Assembly (NCBI RefSeq): GCF_900115285.1
Contig: NZ_FOYW01000001.1
Span: forward strand, 1,399,616-1,463,615
Direction: 5' to 3'
Source of the DNA: Marinobacter daqiaonensis
Lineage (GTDB): Bacteria; Pseudomonadota; Gammaproteobacteria; Pseudomonadales; Oleiphilaceae
Length of the DNA: 64,000 bases
Below, piece after piece: positions 18,297 to 27,403 of this stretch. The number at the start of each line of letters is the position of its first letter. Position 1 is the first letter of the stretch. The notes under the pieces are model-generated. The model ran no database searches and had not been told where the DNA came from. It worked only from the letters and a program-made list of their open reading frames with translations. The translations under genes were made by a program, and so were the position numbers.

Positions 18297-19828
18297 TTCC
18301 GGAACTTGCACTCCCGATCCTGATACCCCTGGCGGCAGGCGCCCTGTCGCTTGCCCTGTGGCGGTCGGTCCGCTTTCAGCGCCTGTTGGCGGTACTGGCC
18401 ACCCTTGCCATGTTCGCCAGCGGTATCTGGCTGCTTCGCAGCACGATGGACCACGGGTTCCTGGTCATGGAGATGGGCAGCTGGCCGGCGCCTTTCAGTA
18501 TCGTGCTGGTGGCGGATGTGTTCGCAGCCATCATGGTGGTGCTCAACGGCATTATCGGGCTTGCCATTGCGATCTACTCGCTGGCCTCAACGCCCCGCGG
18601 ACATGAGAAGTTCGGTTACTATCCGCTGATGCACCTGTTACTGGCGGGCGTTGGTGGCGCCTTCCTCACCGGTGACATCTTCAACCTGTTCGTGTGGTTC
18701 GAGGTGATGCTACTGGCGTCCTTCGCCCTTCTGACCCTGGGTGGCGAAAAGGCGCAGATGGAGGGAGCGATAAAGTACGTCACCCTGAACCTGTTCTCTT
18801 CAGCCATCTTCCTGTCTGCGGTGGGTCTGCTGTATGGCACCATCGGCACACTCAACATGGCCGATATCGCCCGCAAGGTCGCGACACTCGAAGATGCCGG
18901 CATGATTACCGTCATTTCGATGATGTTCATGGTGTCGTTCGGCATCAAGGCAGCCGCGTTCCCGCTTTTCTTCTGGTTGCCGGCCTCCTATCACACGCCC
19001 CAGGTGGCGGTGTCGGCACTTTTTGCGGGACTGCTCACCAAGGTGGGGGTCTATGCTCTGTTCCGCGTATTCACCCTCATCTTCACCCAGGATACCGGCT
19101 ATACCCACACTATTCTGCTCTGGGTCGCGGCGCTGACGATGGTCACAGGTGTACTGGGGGCGGCAGCACAGTTCGAGTTTCGCCGGATCCTGTCATTCCA
19201 CATCGTCAGCCAGATTGGCTACATGATACTGGGGCTGGCGCTATACACCCATCTGGCCATAATCGGTGGCATCTTCTACATCATGCACCACATCATTGTG
19301 AAGACGAACCTGTTCCTGGTGAGCGGTATCGTCTATCGCATATTCGGCAGTTACGAGCTCAGGGACCTGGGCGGTGTCTACCGCCACAAACCACTGCTGG
19401 CGGTGCTGTTCCTGATTCCTGCCCTGTCACTGGCGGGTGTGCCGCCATTGTCGGGTTTCTTCGGCAAGCTCATTCTTATTCGCGCCAGCCTGGAAAGCGG
19501 GGAGTGGGTGGTCTCCGGCATCACGCTGCTGGTGGGGCTGCTGACCCTCTACTCCATGATCAAGATCTGGGCGGAGGTCTTCTGGAAGCCGGTACCTGAC
19601 CACATCACCGACACCGCCAGGCTCGAGGGGTCGGAGAAACTCGCCAAGCATTCCTGGGCCTACTATTTTCCCGTGATCGCCCTGGCGACCTGTACCGTGC
19701 TGATCGGCGTCTGGGGACAGCCCATTTATGAACTGGCGGAAATGGCCGCGGACCAGCTCACGAATCCCGGGGGCTATATTCAGGCGGTCATGGGCGAACA
19801 GGGGATTTCCGGAGCGATGCAACCATGA
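18293..19828 (+). CDS. mrpD: Mrp antiporter subunit D (operon 1)
   Basis: This is the second NuoL/M/N-like proton-translocating subunit, 511 residues with about 14 helices. Visible signatures are [20 protein letters not shown] (about 124-143, with the key Glu), the [20 protein letters not shown] region (about 218, key Lys) and [20 protein letters not shown]. The start codon is TTG at 18293, overlapping the mrpC stop (TTGA) with AAGGA 9 bp upstream; no ATG fits. The next gene overlaps its stop by 4 bp. Confidence 0.94.
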   Translation: MIPELALPILIPLAAGALSLALWRSVRFQRLLAVLATLAMFASGIWLLRSTMDHGFLVMEMGSWPAPFSIVLVADVFAAIMVVLNGIIGLAIAIYSLASTPRGHEKFGYYPLMHLLLAGVGGAFLTGDIFNLFVWFEVMLLASFALLTLGGEKAQMEGAIKYVTLNLFSSAIFLSAVGLLYGTIGTLNMADIARKVATLEDAGMITVISMMFMVSFGIKAAAFPLFFWLPASYHTPQVAVSALFAGLLTKVGVYALFRVFTLIFTQDTGYTHTILLWVAALTMVTGVLGAAAQFEFRRILSFHIVSQIGYMILGLALYTHLAIIGGIFYIMHHIIVKTNLFLVSGIVYRIFGSYELRDLGGVYRHKPLLAVLFLIPALSLAGVPPLSGFFGKLILIRASLESGEWVVSGITLLVGLLTLYSMIKIWAEVFWKPVPDHITDTARLEGSEKLAKHSWAYYFPVIALATCTVLIGVWGQPIYELAEMAADQLTNPGGYIQAVMGEQGISGAMQP

Positions 19829-20298
19829 TTGGCTTTTTCTGCAATGTCATGCTGGCACTGGCCTGGGTGGCCCTGAGCGGGTCTTTGACAGCCATGAACT
19901 TCCTGGCAGGTTTCGTGTTCGGCTTCCTTGCGCTGATGGCCCTGCAGAATCAGGTGGCGGTTCTGGACGGATATGGCAGGCGCCTGCTCCGGTTCATTGC
20001 TTTCATATTCTATTTCATCATTGCCCTGTTCAAGGCCAATTTCCGTGTTGCCTATGATATCGCCACCCCGGTCTGGTATATGAAACCAGGCGTTATCGGC
20101 CTGCCCCTGGCGGCCCGCACCGACACCGAAATCATGTTCCTTTCAAGCCTGATCTCGTTGACCCCCGGGACGTTGAGTCTGGATGTATCGGATGATCGAA
20201 GAGTGCTGTTTATCCATGCCATGTTCCTGCAGGATGAGGAGGCTCTGCGGTCAGAACTGAAGGATCTCGAACACCGCCTGCTCAGGATCATGCGCTAA
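19825..20298 (+). CDS. mrpE: Mrp antiporter subunit E (operon 1)
   Basis: MnhE-type subunit of 157 residues with two to three N-terminal helices and a cytoplasmic C-terminal domain. The SLISLTPGTLSLDVSDD segment (about 110-126) is the family hallmark, followed by the usual LFIHAMFLQD strand. It overlaps mrpD by 4 bp and precedes mrpF by 11 bp. Confidence 0.93.
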   Translation: MIGFFCNVMLALAWVALSGSLTAMNFLAGFVFGFLALMALQNQVAVLDGYGRRLLRFIAFIFYFIIALFKANFRVAYDIATPVWYMKPGVIGLPLAARTDTEIMFLSSLISLTPGTLSLDVSDDRRVLFIHAMFLQDEEALRSELKDLEHRLLRIMR

Positions 20299-20309
20299 GG
20301 GGGCCGCCA

Positions 20310-20576
20310 GTGCTGACCATTACCATCAACATCGTCTACATCATGCTGTCACTGTCCTTGCTGATGGCCTTTGTCCGCCTGACCCGAGGGCCCTCGTTAC
20401 CGGACCGGGTGGTATCCCTTGAGCTGATTGCCTCCATTGTTGTGGCGTTTGTCGGTGTGCATGCCGTTGATACCGGCGTGGCCAACCTGCTCGATGTAGC
20501 CATCGTGATTGCCCTGACATCGTTCCTGGCCGCAGTGGGATTCGCCCGCTTCCTTGAAAGGGGAGGACCGAGATGA
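20310..20576 (+). CDS. mrpF: Mrp antiporter subunit F (operon 1)
   Basis: MnhF-type subunit, 88 residues, three helices. RLTRGPSLPDRVVSLELIAS (about 23-42) is the family signature. The start is GTG with AAGGGGG upstream. Its stop overlaps the ATG of mrpG (ATGA). Confidence 0.92.
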   Translation: MLTITINIVYIMLSLSLLMAFVRLTRGPSLPDRVVSLELIASIVVAFVGVHAVDTGVANLLDVAIVIALTSFLAAVGFARFLERGGPR

Positions 20577-20998
20577 CTGACGGAATCGTAGCCATCTTTT
20601 TACTGGCCGGGGCCACCTTCGTTCTGCTGGCGGCGGTTGGAATTGTCCGTCTGCCCGACCTGGCGACCCGCATGCATGCCTCCACCAAGGCGGGGGCCCT
20701 CGGTGCCATGATGATCATGGCCGGTGTTGCGACCCACTTCTTCGAGCAACCGGAGGTCATTACCCGCGCCATCGCGATCGTCGTCTTCATCCTTCTTACG
20801 GCCCCGATAGCCGCCCACGTTATTGGCCGGGCAGGCTATTTCCTGGGAATACCCCTGTGGGACGGCACCATCAAGGATGAGTTGCGGGATAGTTACGACC
20901 AGAAGACCCACGTTCTGAAAAGCGGTTTTGAAGACAACTCCCCAGGCAAACCCCCGTCAGAGCGGGGCGATACCCACAAAGACCGGACCGAAAACTGA
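20573..20998 (+). CDS. mrpG: Mrp antiporter subunit G (operon 1)
   Basis: MnhG-type subunit with three helices and the signature GIVRLPDLATRMHASTKAGA (about 22-41). At 141 residues it is longer than common MrpG (about 110-120) because of a charged C-terminal tail from about residue 105 (SYDQKTHVLKSGFEDNSPGK onward), absent from the copy in operon 2. It is the last gene of the first operon; no clear terminator follows. Confidence 0.92.
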   Translation: MTDGIVAIFLLAGATFVLLAAVGIVRLPDLATRMHASTKAGALGAMMIMAGVATHFFEQPEVITRAIAIVVFILLTAPIAAHVIGRAGYFLGIPLWDGTIKDELRDSYDQKTHVLKSGFEDNSPGKPPSERGDTHKDRTEN

Positions 20999-21050
20999 TT
21001 CAGTGGTGGCGCCCCTGAAGACCTCGATCACCCACCCTCCCGGAGAAAAC

Positions 21051-21078
21051 TTGACCTGTGCCGGTCGCCACGTATGAT
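21051..21078 (+). promoter_or_regulatory. Sigma-70 promoter ahead of Mrp operon 2
   Basis: TTGACC and TATGAT lie 16 bp apart, matching the consensus at five of six positions in each hexamer. This is the best promoter-like site in the 363-bp gap between mrpG of operon 1 and mrpA of operon 2, and predicts a leader of about 275 nt. Apart from a possible 41-codon leader frame, nothing else is recognised in this gap. Confidence 0.6.
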
Positions 21079-21107
21079 CGGTGGCTTCAGTTTTTCGTGG
21101 AGCCCTG

Positions 21108-21233
21108 ATGTTTCTCAAGCCCCGTTCTGCCATCCTCTGTTCACCAGGTAGGAACCCGGCCCTGGCATTTGTTCCCGCTGCCTGCAGAAGCGATCGCCTG
21201 CCCTATTTCCCGGACCCGCCCACCTGGCTCTGA
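21108..21233 (+). CDS. Possible 41-codon leader frame before Mrp operon 2
   Basis: An ATG at 21108 with GGAG 6 bp upstream opens MFLKPRSAILCSPGRNPALA and runs 41 codons to a TGA at 21231-21233. It lies early in the leader that the 21051 promoter would produce. It is not similar to anything I know and may be chance in this GC-rich stretch; it is recorded because the leader is long and otherwise empty. Confidence 0.2.
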   Translation: MFLKPRSAILCSPGRNPALAFVPAACRSDRLPYFPDPPTWL

Positions 21234-21361
21234 CCCGTGCAGTCGGTGGAGAAACTGCTCCCGGGCTGTAATACTGGCGTTCAAGATGCGCGCAGAGAGT
21301 ACCAGGCGGGGGAGCCTACTGCTGCCCCACCAAATCCAAAAGAACGAAAGACGAGGTTGCG

Positions 21362-24172
21362 ATGACACTGTCGCTGGTGGTGTTATTACCATTTCTGGGT
21401 GCCATAGCCGCACCGCTGTTCGCTCAGGCGGGGCGAACAGCAATCGCCATAGCCTCATCGGTGCCTGCCCTGATTGCCCTGGCCATCCTGTTTCCCAAGT
21501 GGGGCACACTGGCAGATGGTGGCGTCATCGTCCAGAGCCTGGAATGGCTGCCCCAACTGGGCATCAACCTGAGCTTCCGTCTGGACGGCCTGTCGCTGAT
21601 GTTCGCGCTGCTGATCCTGGTGATCGGCCTGCTGATCATTCTCTATGCCCGCTATTACCTGAAACCCCAGGAAAACATTGGCAAGTTCTACGCCCTGCTG
21701 CTGTGCTTCAAGGGCTCCATGCTGGGCATTGTGCTTTCCAGCAACCTGTTGGTTATGATGGTGTTCTGGGAGCTGACCAGCCTGACCTCGTTCCTGCTGA
21801 TCAGCTTCTGGGATCACAAACAGGACGCGCGCCGCGGCGCACGCATGGCCCTGGCGGTCACCGGTGGAGGTGGCCTGGCCCTGCTTGCCGGTATTCTGAT
21901 GATAGGGCAGATCGTCGGCTCCTATGAGCTGGATGATGTCCTCGCGGCCGGCGACCAGATCAAGGCCCACGCCCTTTATCCCTACGCCCTGACGCTGGTT
22001 CTGCTGGGCGCATTCACCAAATCGGCGCAGTTTCCGTTCCATTTCTGGCTACCCCATGCCATGCAGGCGCCGACCCCGGTCTCCGCCTACCTGCATTCCG
22101 CCACCATGGTGAAGGCGGGCATTTTTCTTATGGCACGGCTGTACCCGGCCCTGGCCGGCACCGAGCAATGGTTCTTCATGGTCAGCTTTACCGGCATGAT
22201 CACCTTGCTGGTGGGGGCCTATGTCGCCCTTCTCAAGCATGACCTGAAGGGGCTGCTGGCCCACTCCACCGTGAGTCACCTGGGCCTGATCACCCTTCTC
22301 CTCGGCATGGGGACCAAGCTCGCGGCGGTCGCTGCGCTGTTCCATATCATCAACCACGCCATTTTCAAGGCCTCCCTGTTCATGGCCGCCGGGATCATCG
22401 ACCATGAGACCGGCAGCCGGGACATGCGGCAACTCAACGGTCTCTGGCACTACATGCCTCACACCGCGACCCTGGCCATGGTGGCTGCTGCCTCCATGGC
22501 CGGGGTGCCGCTGCTGAACGGCTTCCTGTCCAAGGAAATGTTCTTTGCCGAGTCTCTGAGCCTGAACCTGCCGGGCATCTGGGCCTGGGTGCCGCCCATT
22601 GTGGCCACCCTCGCGGGGATCTTTGCGGTCGCCTACTCGGCGCGATTCATCCACGACGTCTTTTTCAATGGCAAGCCCCGGAACCTGCCGATCTACCCGC
22701 CCCACGAACCGCCCCGGTACATGAAGATACCGGTGGAAATCCTCGTCGTGGCCTGCATCCTGGTGGGTCTGTTCCCGGCCTTCTCCGTGGGCCCGCTTCT
22801 GCACGCAGCCGCCTCAGCGACCCTCGGGGGACAGGTGCCCGACTATGGCCTGGAGGTATTCCATGGTTTTAACCTGCCACTCATGATGAGTGTCGCGGCC
22901 TTCGTTGGTGGCCTGATCATGTACAGCCAGCGCCAGAGGTTTTTCGACTTCCATGCCAGGTTCAGGGAAATGGACGAGAAAGCCATATTCGAGCGTGCAA
23001 TCACCTGGGTGGTGGATCGGGCCAACGGCCTCACCGGACGCCTCGAGAACGGCTCCCTGCAACGGTATACCATGCTGTTGATGGTCAGTGCCCTGGTGGT
23101 TGCAGCGGCACCCATCGCCAGCCTGGGGATCTCCATTGGCAGCAATGGCCTGACCCCGGTTGACCTGCCCACCGCCATCGCGGCCGGCATCCTGATCTTC
23201 AGCGCCTTTGCCACCGTCTACGTCCACCGGGAACGGCTGACAGCGCTTATCCTGCTGAGCGTGGTCGGGCTGATGGTGGCACTGACCTTCGCCCGGCTTT
23301 CCGCACCGGACCTGGCCATGACCCAGCTTTCCGTTGAGGTGGTGACCATCGTGCTGATGATGCTGGCACTGTTTTACCTGCCGCCCTGGACTCCCAGGGA
23401 GATTCCCAGAACCCGCCTTGCCCGTGATCTGTTGATTGCGGGGGTCGCGGGCATTGGCATGACAGTGGTCACCCTTGCCATGCTCACCAGCCCGTTCAGC
23501 TCGATTTCCGACTATTTCCTGGAGAACAGCAAGCCCGGTGGCGGCGGCACCAACGTGGTCAACGTCATTCTGGTGGACTTCCGGGGCTTCGACACACTCG
23601 GTGAAATCACCGTGCTGGCCATAGCGGCCCTCGGCATCTTCGCCATGCTCCGTAACCGTAATCTGCAGGCGCCCCCCACAGACGGCCAGGGCCATCCCTG
23701 GGCGTTCGATGCCCATCCCACCATGCTCAAGCAGATGTCACGGGCACTGCTTCCGCTGGCCCTGATGGTGTCGGTGTACATCTTCCTCCGGGGCCACAAC
23801 ATGCCGGGTGGCGGCTTCATTGCCGGGCTGCTCACCGCGATTGCCCTGTTGATCCAGTACATTGCCAGCGGTGTCCACTGGGCGCAGGCGAGAACCAAAT
23901 TCCGTTACCACGGTGTGCTGGCTCTCGGTCTGCTTTTCGCCACGGTCGCCGGAACCGGCAGTCTTCTGTTTGGCTACCCGTTCCTGACCTCCACCTTCAC
24001 CTACCTGGACTGGCCCCTGGTCGGTAAATTCGAAGTGGCCTCCGCCCTGGTATTCGACCTGGGGGTCTACCTGGCCGTGGTGGGTGCCACCCTGCTGATA
24101 CTGGTGAGCCTCGGCAAACTGACCCCGGAAGGTCGGCCGCTCACCCGAACAGAAGCGCGGGAGGAGTCGTAA
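21362..24172 (+). CDS. mrpA: Mrp antiporter fused subunits A and B (operon 2)
   Basis: This 936-residue protein joins MrpA and MrpB in one chain. Residues 1-500 are NuoL-like (FWELTSLTSFLLISFWDHKQ about 136; KSAQFPFHFWLPHAMQAPTP about 220; [20 protein letters not shown]). The DUF4040 region is near 640 (SAPDLAMTQLSVEVVTIVLM) and [20 protein letters not shown] follows near 735. From about 785 it continues as MnhB, with FLRGHNMPGGGFIAGLLTAI near 810. The fused A-B form is the hallmark of the six-gene (group 2, Pha-like) Mrp type, unlike the separate genes of operon 1. GAGG lies 7 bp before the ATG. Confidence 0.94.
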   Translation: MTLSLVVLLPFLGAIAAPLFAQAGRTAIAIASSVPALIALAILFPKWGTLADGGVIVQSLEWLPQLGINLSFRLDGLSLMFALLILVIGLLIILYARYYLKPQENIGKFYALLLCFKGSMLGIVLSSNLLVMMVFWELTSLTSFLLISFWDHKQDARRGARMALAVTGGGGLALLAGILMIGQIVGSYELDDVLAAGDQIKAHALYPYALTLVLLGAFTKSAQFPFHFWLPHAMQAPTPVSAYLHSATMVKAGIFLMARLYPALAGTEQWFFMVSFTGMITLLVGAYVALLKHDLKGLLAHSTVSHLGLITLLLGMGTKLAAVAALFHIINHAIFKASLFMAAGIIDHETGSRDMRQLNGLWHYMPHTATLAMVAAASMAGVPLLNGFLSKEMFFAESLSLNLPGIWAWVPPIVATLAGIFAVAYSARFIHDVFFNGKPRNLPIYPPHEPPRYMKIPVEILVVACILVGLFPAFSVGPLLHAAASATLGGQVPDYGLEVFHGFNLPLMMSVAAFVGGLIMYSQRQRFFDFHARFREMDEKAIFERAITWVVDRANGLTGRLENGSLQRYTMLLMVSALVVAAAPIASLGISIGSNGLTPVDLPTAIAAGILIFSAFATVYVHRERLTALILLSVVGLMVALTFARLSAPDLAMTQLSVEVVTIVLMMLALFYLPPWTPREIPRTRLARDLLIAGVAGIGMTVVTLAMLTSPFSSISDYFLENSKPGGGGTNVVNVILVDFRGFDTLGEITVLAIAALGIFAMLRNRNLQAPPTDGQGHPWAFDAHPTMLKQMSRALLPLALMVSVYIFLRGHNMPGGGFIAGLLTAIALLIQYIASGVHWAQARTKFRYHGVLALGLLFATVAGTGSLLFGYPFLTSTFTYLDWPLVGKFEVASALVFDLGVYLAVVGATLLILVSLGKLTPEGRPLTRTEAREES

Positions 24173-24175
24173 ATC

Positions 24176-24553
24176 ATGGAAATCACCTTTGCACTGGTTA
24201 TCGGTTCACTGACATTCTCCGGCGTCTATCTGATGCTGCGCGCCCGAACCTTCCCGGTAGTGATGGGTCTGACGATGCTCTCCTATGGCGTCAACCTGTT
24301 CCTGTTCTCTTCCGGAAGACTGGTGAGCGGGGGCCAGCCCATTATCGGCAGTACGGACACCTATGCGGATCCCCTGCCTCAGGCATTGGTGCTGACCGCC
24401 ATTGTCATCGGTTTTGCCATGACCGCTTTCCTGGTCGTGCTTTCCCTGCGAGCCAAGGCGGACACCGATGAAGACCATGTCGACGGCAGGGACCACGGTG
24501 AGAGACCGGAAGATCCGCCCGGCGCTGAACGGCTTCGGGAGGAGTCCAACTGA
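24176..24553 (+). CDS. mrpC: Mrp antiporter subunit C (operon 2)
   Basis: NuoK-like subunit of 125 residues with three helices and the DPLPQALVLTAIVIGFAMTA signature. The last 30 residues are acidic and hydrophilic (DEDHVDGRDHGERPEDPPGA), a cytoplasmic tail not seen in the operon 1 copy. Its stop overlaps the mrpD start by one base. Confidence 0.93.
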   Translation: MEITFALVIGSLTFSGVYLMLRARTFPVVMGLTMLSYGVNLFLFSSGRLVSGGQPIIGSTDTYADPLPQALVLTAIVIGFAMTAFLVVLSLRAKADTDEDHVDGRDHGERPEDPPGAERLREESN

Positions 24554-26067
24554 TGAATCATTGGCTTATTGCCCCGATCCTTATCCCGCTGATTGGCGGA
24601 TTTCTTCAGGTGTTCATGGGCTATGCCCCGCTGAACCTGCGGAGAACCCTCGGCCTGGCCACCACCGCGATGCTCGTGGTCACCACCTTTTTCCTGCTGA
24701 TGATGGCGGATGACGGCAACTACCGGGCCTACGCGTTCGGCAACTGGGCTCCGCCCTTTGGTATCGTGATGGTGCTGGACCGGCTGGCGGCCCTGATGCT
24801 GTTCGTGACCGCCGTGCTGGCGCTGTTTGCCCACCTGTATTCCATCGGCCGCACCGACGTCAGCAGCCGTCAGTTCCATGCCCTGTTTCTGTTCCAGCTG
24901 CTGGGTCTGAACATTGCGTTCCTCACCGGCGACCTTTTCAACCTGTTCGTGGCCTTCGAGGTGCTGCTGATTGCCTCCTATGGCTTGCTGCTCCACGGTG
25001 AGGGTACGCGGCGGACCGTTCCGGGGCTCCACTACGTGGTGCTCAACCTGGTGGGGTCGGCCCTGTTTCTGATCAGTGTGGGGATGATCTACAGCGTAAC
25101 CGGCACTCTCAACATGGCCGATCTTGCAGTCACGGTTCGGCAGCTTCCCGCTGAAGACCTGCCCCTGGTGGAAGCGGGCGGAATGATTCTGCTGGTGGTG
25201 TTTGCCCTCAAGGCAGCATTGCTGCCCCTGACCTTCTGGTTGCCAGCGGCCTATGCCACGGCCACGGCTCCGGTGGCCGCCCTGTTTGCGGTAATGACCA
25301 AGGTGGGGGTCTACGCCATTATCCGGGTTTACACCCTGATCTTTGGGGAGAACGCCGGAGCCCTGTCCAATCTGGGAATGGACTGGGTGTTTCCGCTGGC
25401 CCTTCTCACCATGGTCATGGGCATGATCGGTATGATCGGGTCCGGTGGTGTGCGGACCCTGATTGCCTGGCAGGTGGTGGTGTCCGTAGGCACGATCCTG
25501 GCGGCGTTTGCCTTGATGAACGAGGCCGGACTGTCTTCCGCCCTGTTCTACCTGATCCATACAACCTGGGTGGCTGGTGGCCTGTTCCTGGTCGCCGACA
25601 TGATTGCCGGTCAGCGCGGTTCGGTCGAGGATCGCATCGTTACCGCCCCGCGCATGCGTAACCGCACCTTCATCAGTGTGATGTTCATGCTCGGCGCCGT
25701 TGCCGCGGCAGGACTCCCTCCTCTGAGCGGGTTCTTCGCCAAGGTACTGATCATGAAGTCCGCGGTACCGGGCGTGGAAATGGCCGCCCTCTGGACGGTG
25801 ATTCTCCTGTCGGGATTCATTTCATTGCTGGCGTTCAGCCGTGCCGGCAGCATCGTATTCTGGCGTAATGTGGAAGGCCATATCGAGCAACCGGAGCGAT
25901 TGATCTTCCCCCACACTGTGGGTGCCGGCGCGCTGATTGCCCTCAGCGTGGCAATCGTGGTGGCGGCCGGGCCGGTCAGCGATTACACCGACGCCACCGC
26001 CAAACAGTTGCGGGACACGTCGGCCTATACCAGCATCCTGGAAATGACAATGGTCGGGGAGGAATAA
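24553..26067 (+). CDS. mrpD: Mrp antiporter subunit D (operon 2)
   Basis: NuoL/M/N-like subunit of 504 residues. It shows DLFNLFVAFEVLLIASYGLL (about 129-148, with the conserved Glu), KAALLPLTFWLPAAYATATA (about 220) and AAAGLPPLSGFFAKVLIMKS (about 385). It is clearly paralogous to the operon 1 copy but diverged, so the pair is not a recent duplication. AGGAGTCCAACTG precedes the ATG. Confidence 0.94.
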   Translation: MNHWLIAPILIPLIGGFLQVFMGYAPLNLRRTLGLATTAMLVVTTFFLLMMADDGNYRAYAFGNWAPPFGIVMVLDRLAALMLFVTAVLALFAHLYSIGRTDVSSRQFHALFLFQLLGLNIAFLTGDLFNLFVAFEVLLIASYGLLLHGEGTRRTVPGLHYVVLNLVGSALFLISVGMIYSVTGTLNMADLAVTVRQLPAEDLPLVEAGGMILLVVFALKAALLPLTFWLPAAYATATAPVAALFAVMTKVGVYAIIRVYTLIFGENAGALSNLGMDWVFPLALLTMVMGMIGMIGSGGVRTLIAWQVVVSVGTILAAFALMNEAGLSSALFYLIHTTWVAGGLFLVADMIAGQRGSVEDRIVTAPRMRNRTFISVMFMLGAVAAAGLPPLSGFFAKVLIMKSAVPGVEMAALWTVILLSGFISLLAFSRAGSIVFWRNVEGHIEQPERLIFPHTVGAGALIALSVAIVVAAGPVSDYTDATAKQLRDTSAYTSILEMTMVGEE

Positions 26068-26069
26068 TC

Positions 26070-26561
26070 ATGACAGCTGAACGCTTTGGCTTTCCACAAC
26101 CCTGGCTGTCCCTGACCCTGTTCGTGGTGTGGCAGGCACTGTCGGATGGTGTATCGGGTGGGAGCGTGGTGCTCGGCGCCATTCTCGCCATCATCATCCC
26201 CCAGATCACTCACCGGTTCTGGCCGGACAGCCCCACCCTCCACCGGCCCTGGGTTTTTATCCGCTTCCTGGCAATTGTCTTCTACGACATCATCGTGGCC
26301 AGTTTTGCGGTGGCCGTGCTGATCATCAACACCCGTGAACCACGGCCGGCATTCGTCTCCTACCCCCTGACGCTGAAACACCCCCGCGCCATCACCATGC
26401 TGGCCAGCACGATCTCGCTGACACCGGGTACAGTGAGTGCGGATGTCAGCGACGATGGCAAGCTGTTGCTGATCCATGCCCTTGACGTTGACGACGATGC
26501 CGAACTGATCCGCAACATTCACCATCGCTACGAGAAGCCGCTGCTGGAGGTGTTCCAATGA
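26070..26561 (+). CDS. mrpE: Mrp antiporter subunit E (operon 2)
   Basis: MnhE-type subunit, 163 residues, with N-terminal helices and the STISLTPGTVSADVSDDGKL motif (about 112-131) that marks the family, followed by LLIHALDVDD. The start lies 2 bp after mrpD and its stop overlaps mrpF by 4 bp. Confidence 0.93.
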   Translation: MTAERFGFPQPWLSLTLFVVWQALSDGVSGGSVVLGAILAIIIPQITHRFWPDSPTLHRPWVFIRFLAIVFYDIIVASFAVAVLIINTREPRPAFVSYPLTLKHPRAITMLASTISLTPGTVSADVSDDGKLLLIHALDVDDDAELIRNIHHRYEKPLLEVFQ

Positions 26562-26827
26562 TGATCTTCGCCCTCTACATCTCCATTGCCATGGTCATGG
26601 CTGCGGCAGTGCTGAACATGTACCGGCTGATAATCGGGCCCGACGCGCCGGACCGGGCCCTGGCGCTGGACACGCTGTACATCAATGCCATCGCACTGAT
26701 CATTCTGCTGGACTTGATCCTGGGGACGCGCTTATACCTGGAATCCGCCCTCCTGCTGGCGATCATGGGCTTTGTGGGCACTGTGGCCCTGGCCAAATAC
26801 CTCAAGCGCGGCAGCGTGATCGAATAA
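26558..26827 (+). CDS. mrpF: Mrp antiporter subunit F (operon 2)
   Basis: MnhF-type subunit, 89 residues, three helices, with RLIIGPDAPDRALALDTLYI (about 23-42) as family signature. Coupled to mrpE through an ATGA overlap; mrpG follows after 12 bp. Confidence 0.92.
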   Translation: MMIFALYISIAMVMAAAVLNMYRLIIGPDAPDRALALDTLYINAIALIILLDLILGTRLYLESALLLAIMGFVGTVALAKYLKRGSVIE

Positions 26828-26839
26828 GGAGCTGACACC

Positions 26840-27181
26840 ATGGAATCCCTGCATCCCATAGCGGAAGTCATTATCAGCGTGTTGCTGGTCACCGGCGGTT
26901 TCTTCACCCTGGTGGGAGCCCTGGGCCTGGTCCGCCTGTCGGATTTCTATTCCCGGCTCCATGGCCCCACCAAGGCGACCACCGTGGGCGTGGGCAGTAT
27001 CGTCGGCGCCTCCATGATCTACTTTTCCATGAAAGACTGGAAACTGGCCATTGCCGAGATACTGATCATGCTTTTCCTTTTCCTGACCGCGCCCATCAGC
27101 GCCAACATCCTGGCCAAAGCGGCGATGCACCTGAGGGTTCGGCGCTCCGAAAACACCCGCGGCCAGCCCTGGGACCAGTAG
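26840..27181 (+). CDS. mrpG: Mrp antiporter subunit G (operon 2)
   Basis: MnhG-type subunit of 113 residues with three helices and GLVRLSDFYSRLHGPTKATT (about 30-49). Length is standard, without the long tail of the operon 1 copy. AAGGAGCTGACACC precedes the ATG. The operon ends in the REP-like cluster B2, which may act as its 3' structure since no other terminator is seen. Confidence 0.92.
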   Translation: MESLHPIAEVIISVLLVTGGFFTLVGALGLVRLSDFYSRLHGPTKATTVGVGSIVGASMIYFSMKDWKLAIAEILIMLFLFLTAPISANILAKAAMHLRVRRSENTRGQPWDQ

Positions 27182-27216
27182 CCATATGCCAGCAGGCCTT
27201 CGCCGGCGCCCAACAA

Positions 27217-27394
27217 CCCCTGTAGGAGCTTGCCTGCAAGCGAGGACCTGGACTCCGGGGGAGCCCTCTTCGCCGGCAGGCCGGCTCCTACAGGGACTCC
27301 CGGGGCCCGCCAGGACTCTGTAGGAGCTTGCCTGCAAGCGAGGACCTGGACTCCGTGGATGGCCTCTTCGCCGGCAGGCCGGCTCCTACAGGGT
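27217..27394. repeat. REP-like palindrome cluster B2 (mrpG-dadA gap)
   Basis: Two GTAGGAGCTTGCCTGCAAGC units (near 27221 and 27320) alternate with two inverted GCCGGCAGGCCGGCTCCTAC units (near 27271 and 27369), each pair forming stem-loops. Spacers between units are also alike (GAGGACCTGGACTCCG). The cluster fills the gap between convergent genes and is the same family as 7892-8024. Confidence 0.9.
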
Positions 27395-27403
27395 TACGAG
27401 TGG

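Noticed and set aside
27217..27394. Possible CRISPR array
   Set aside because: The repeated units alternate in orientation and form palindromes; there are no regularly spaced direct repeats and no cas genes.
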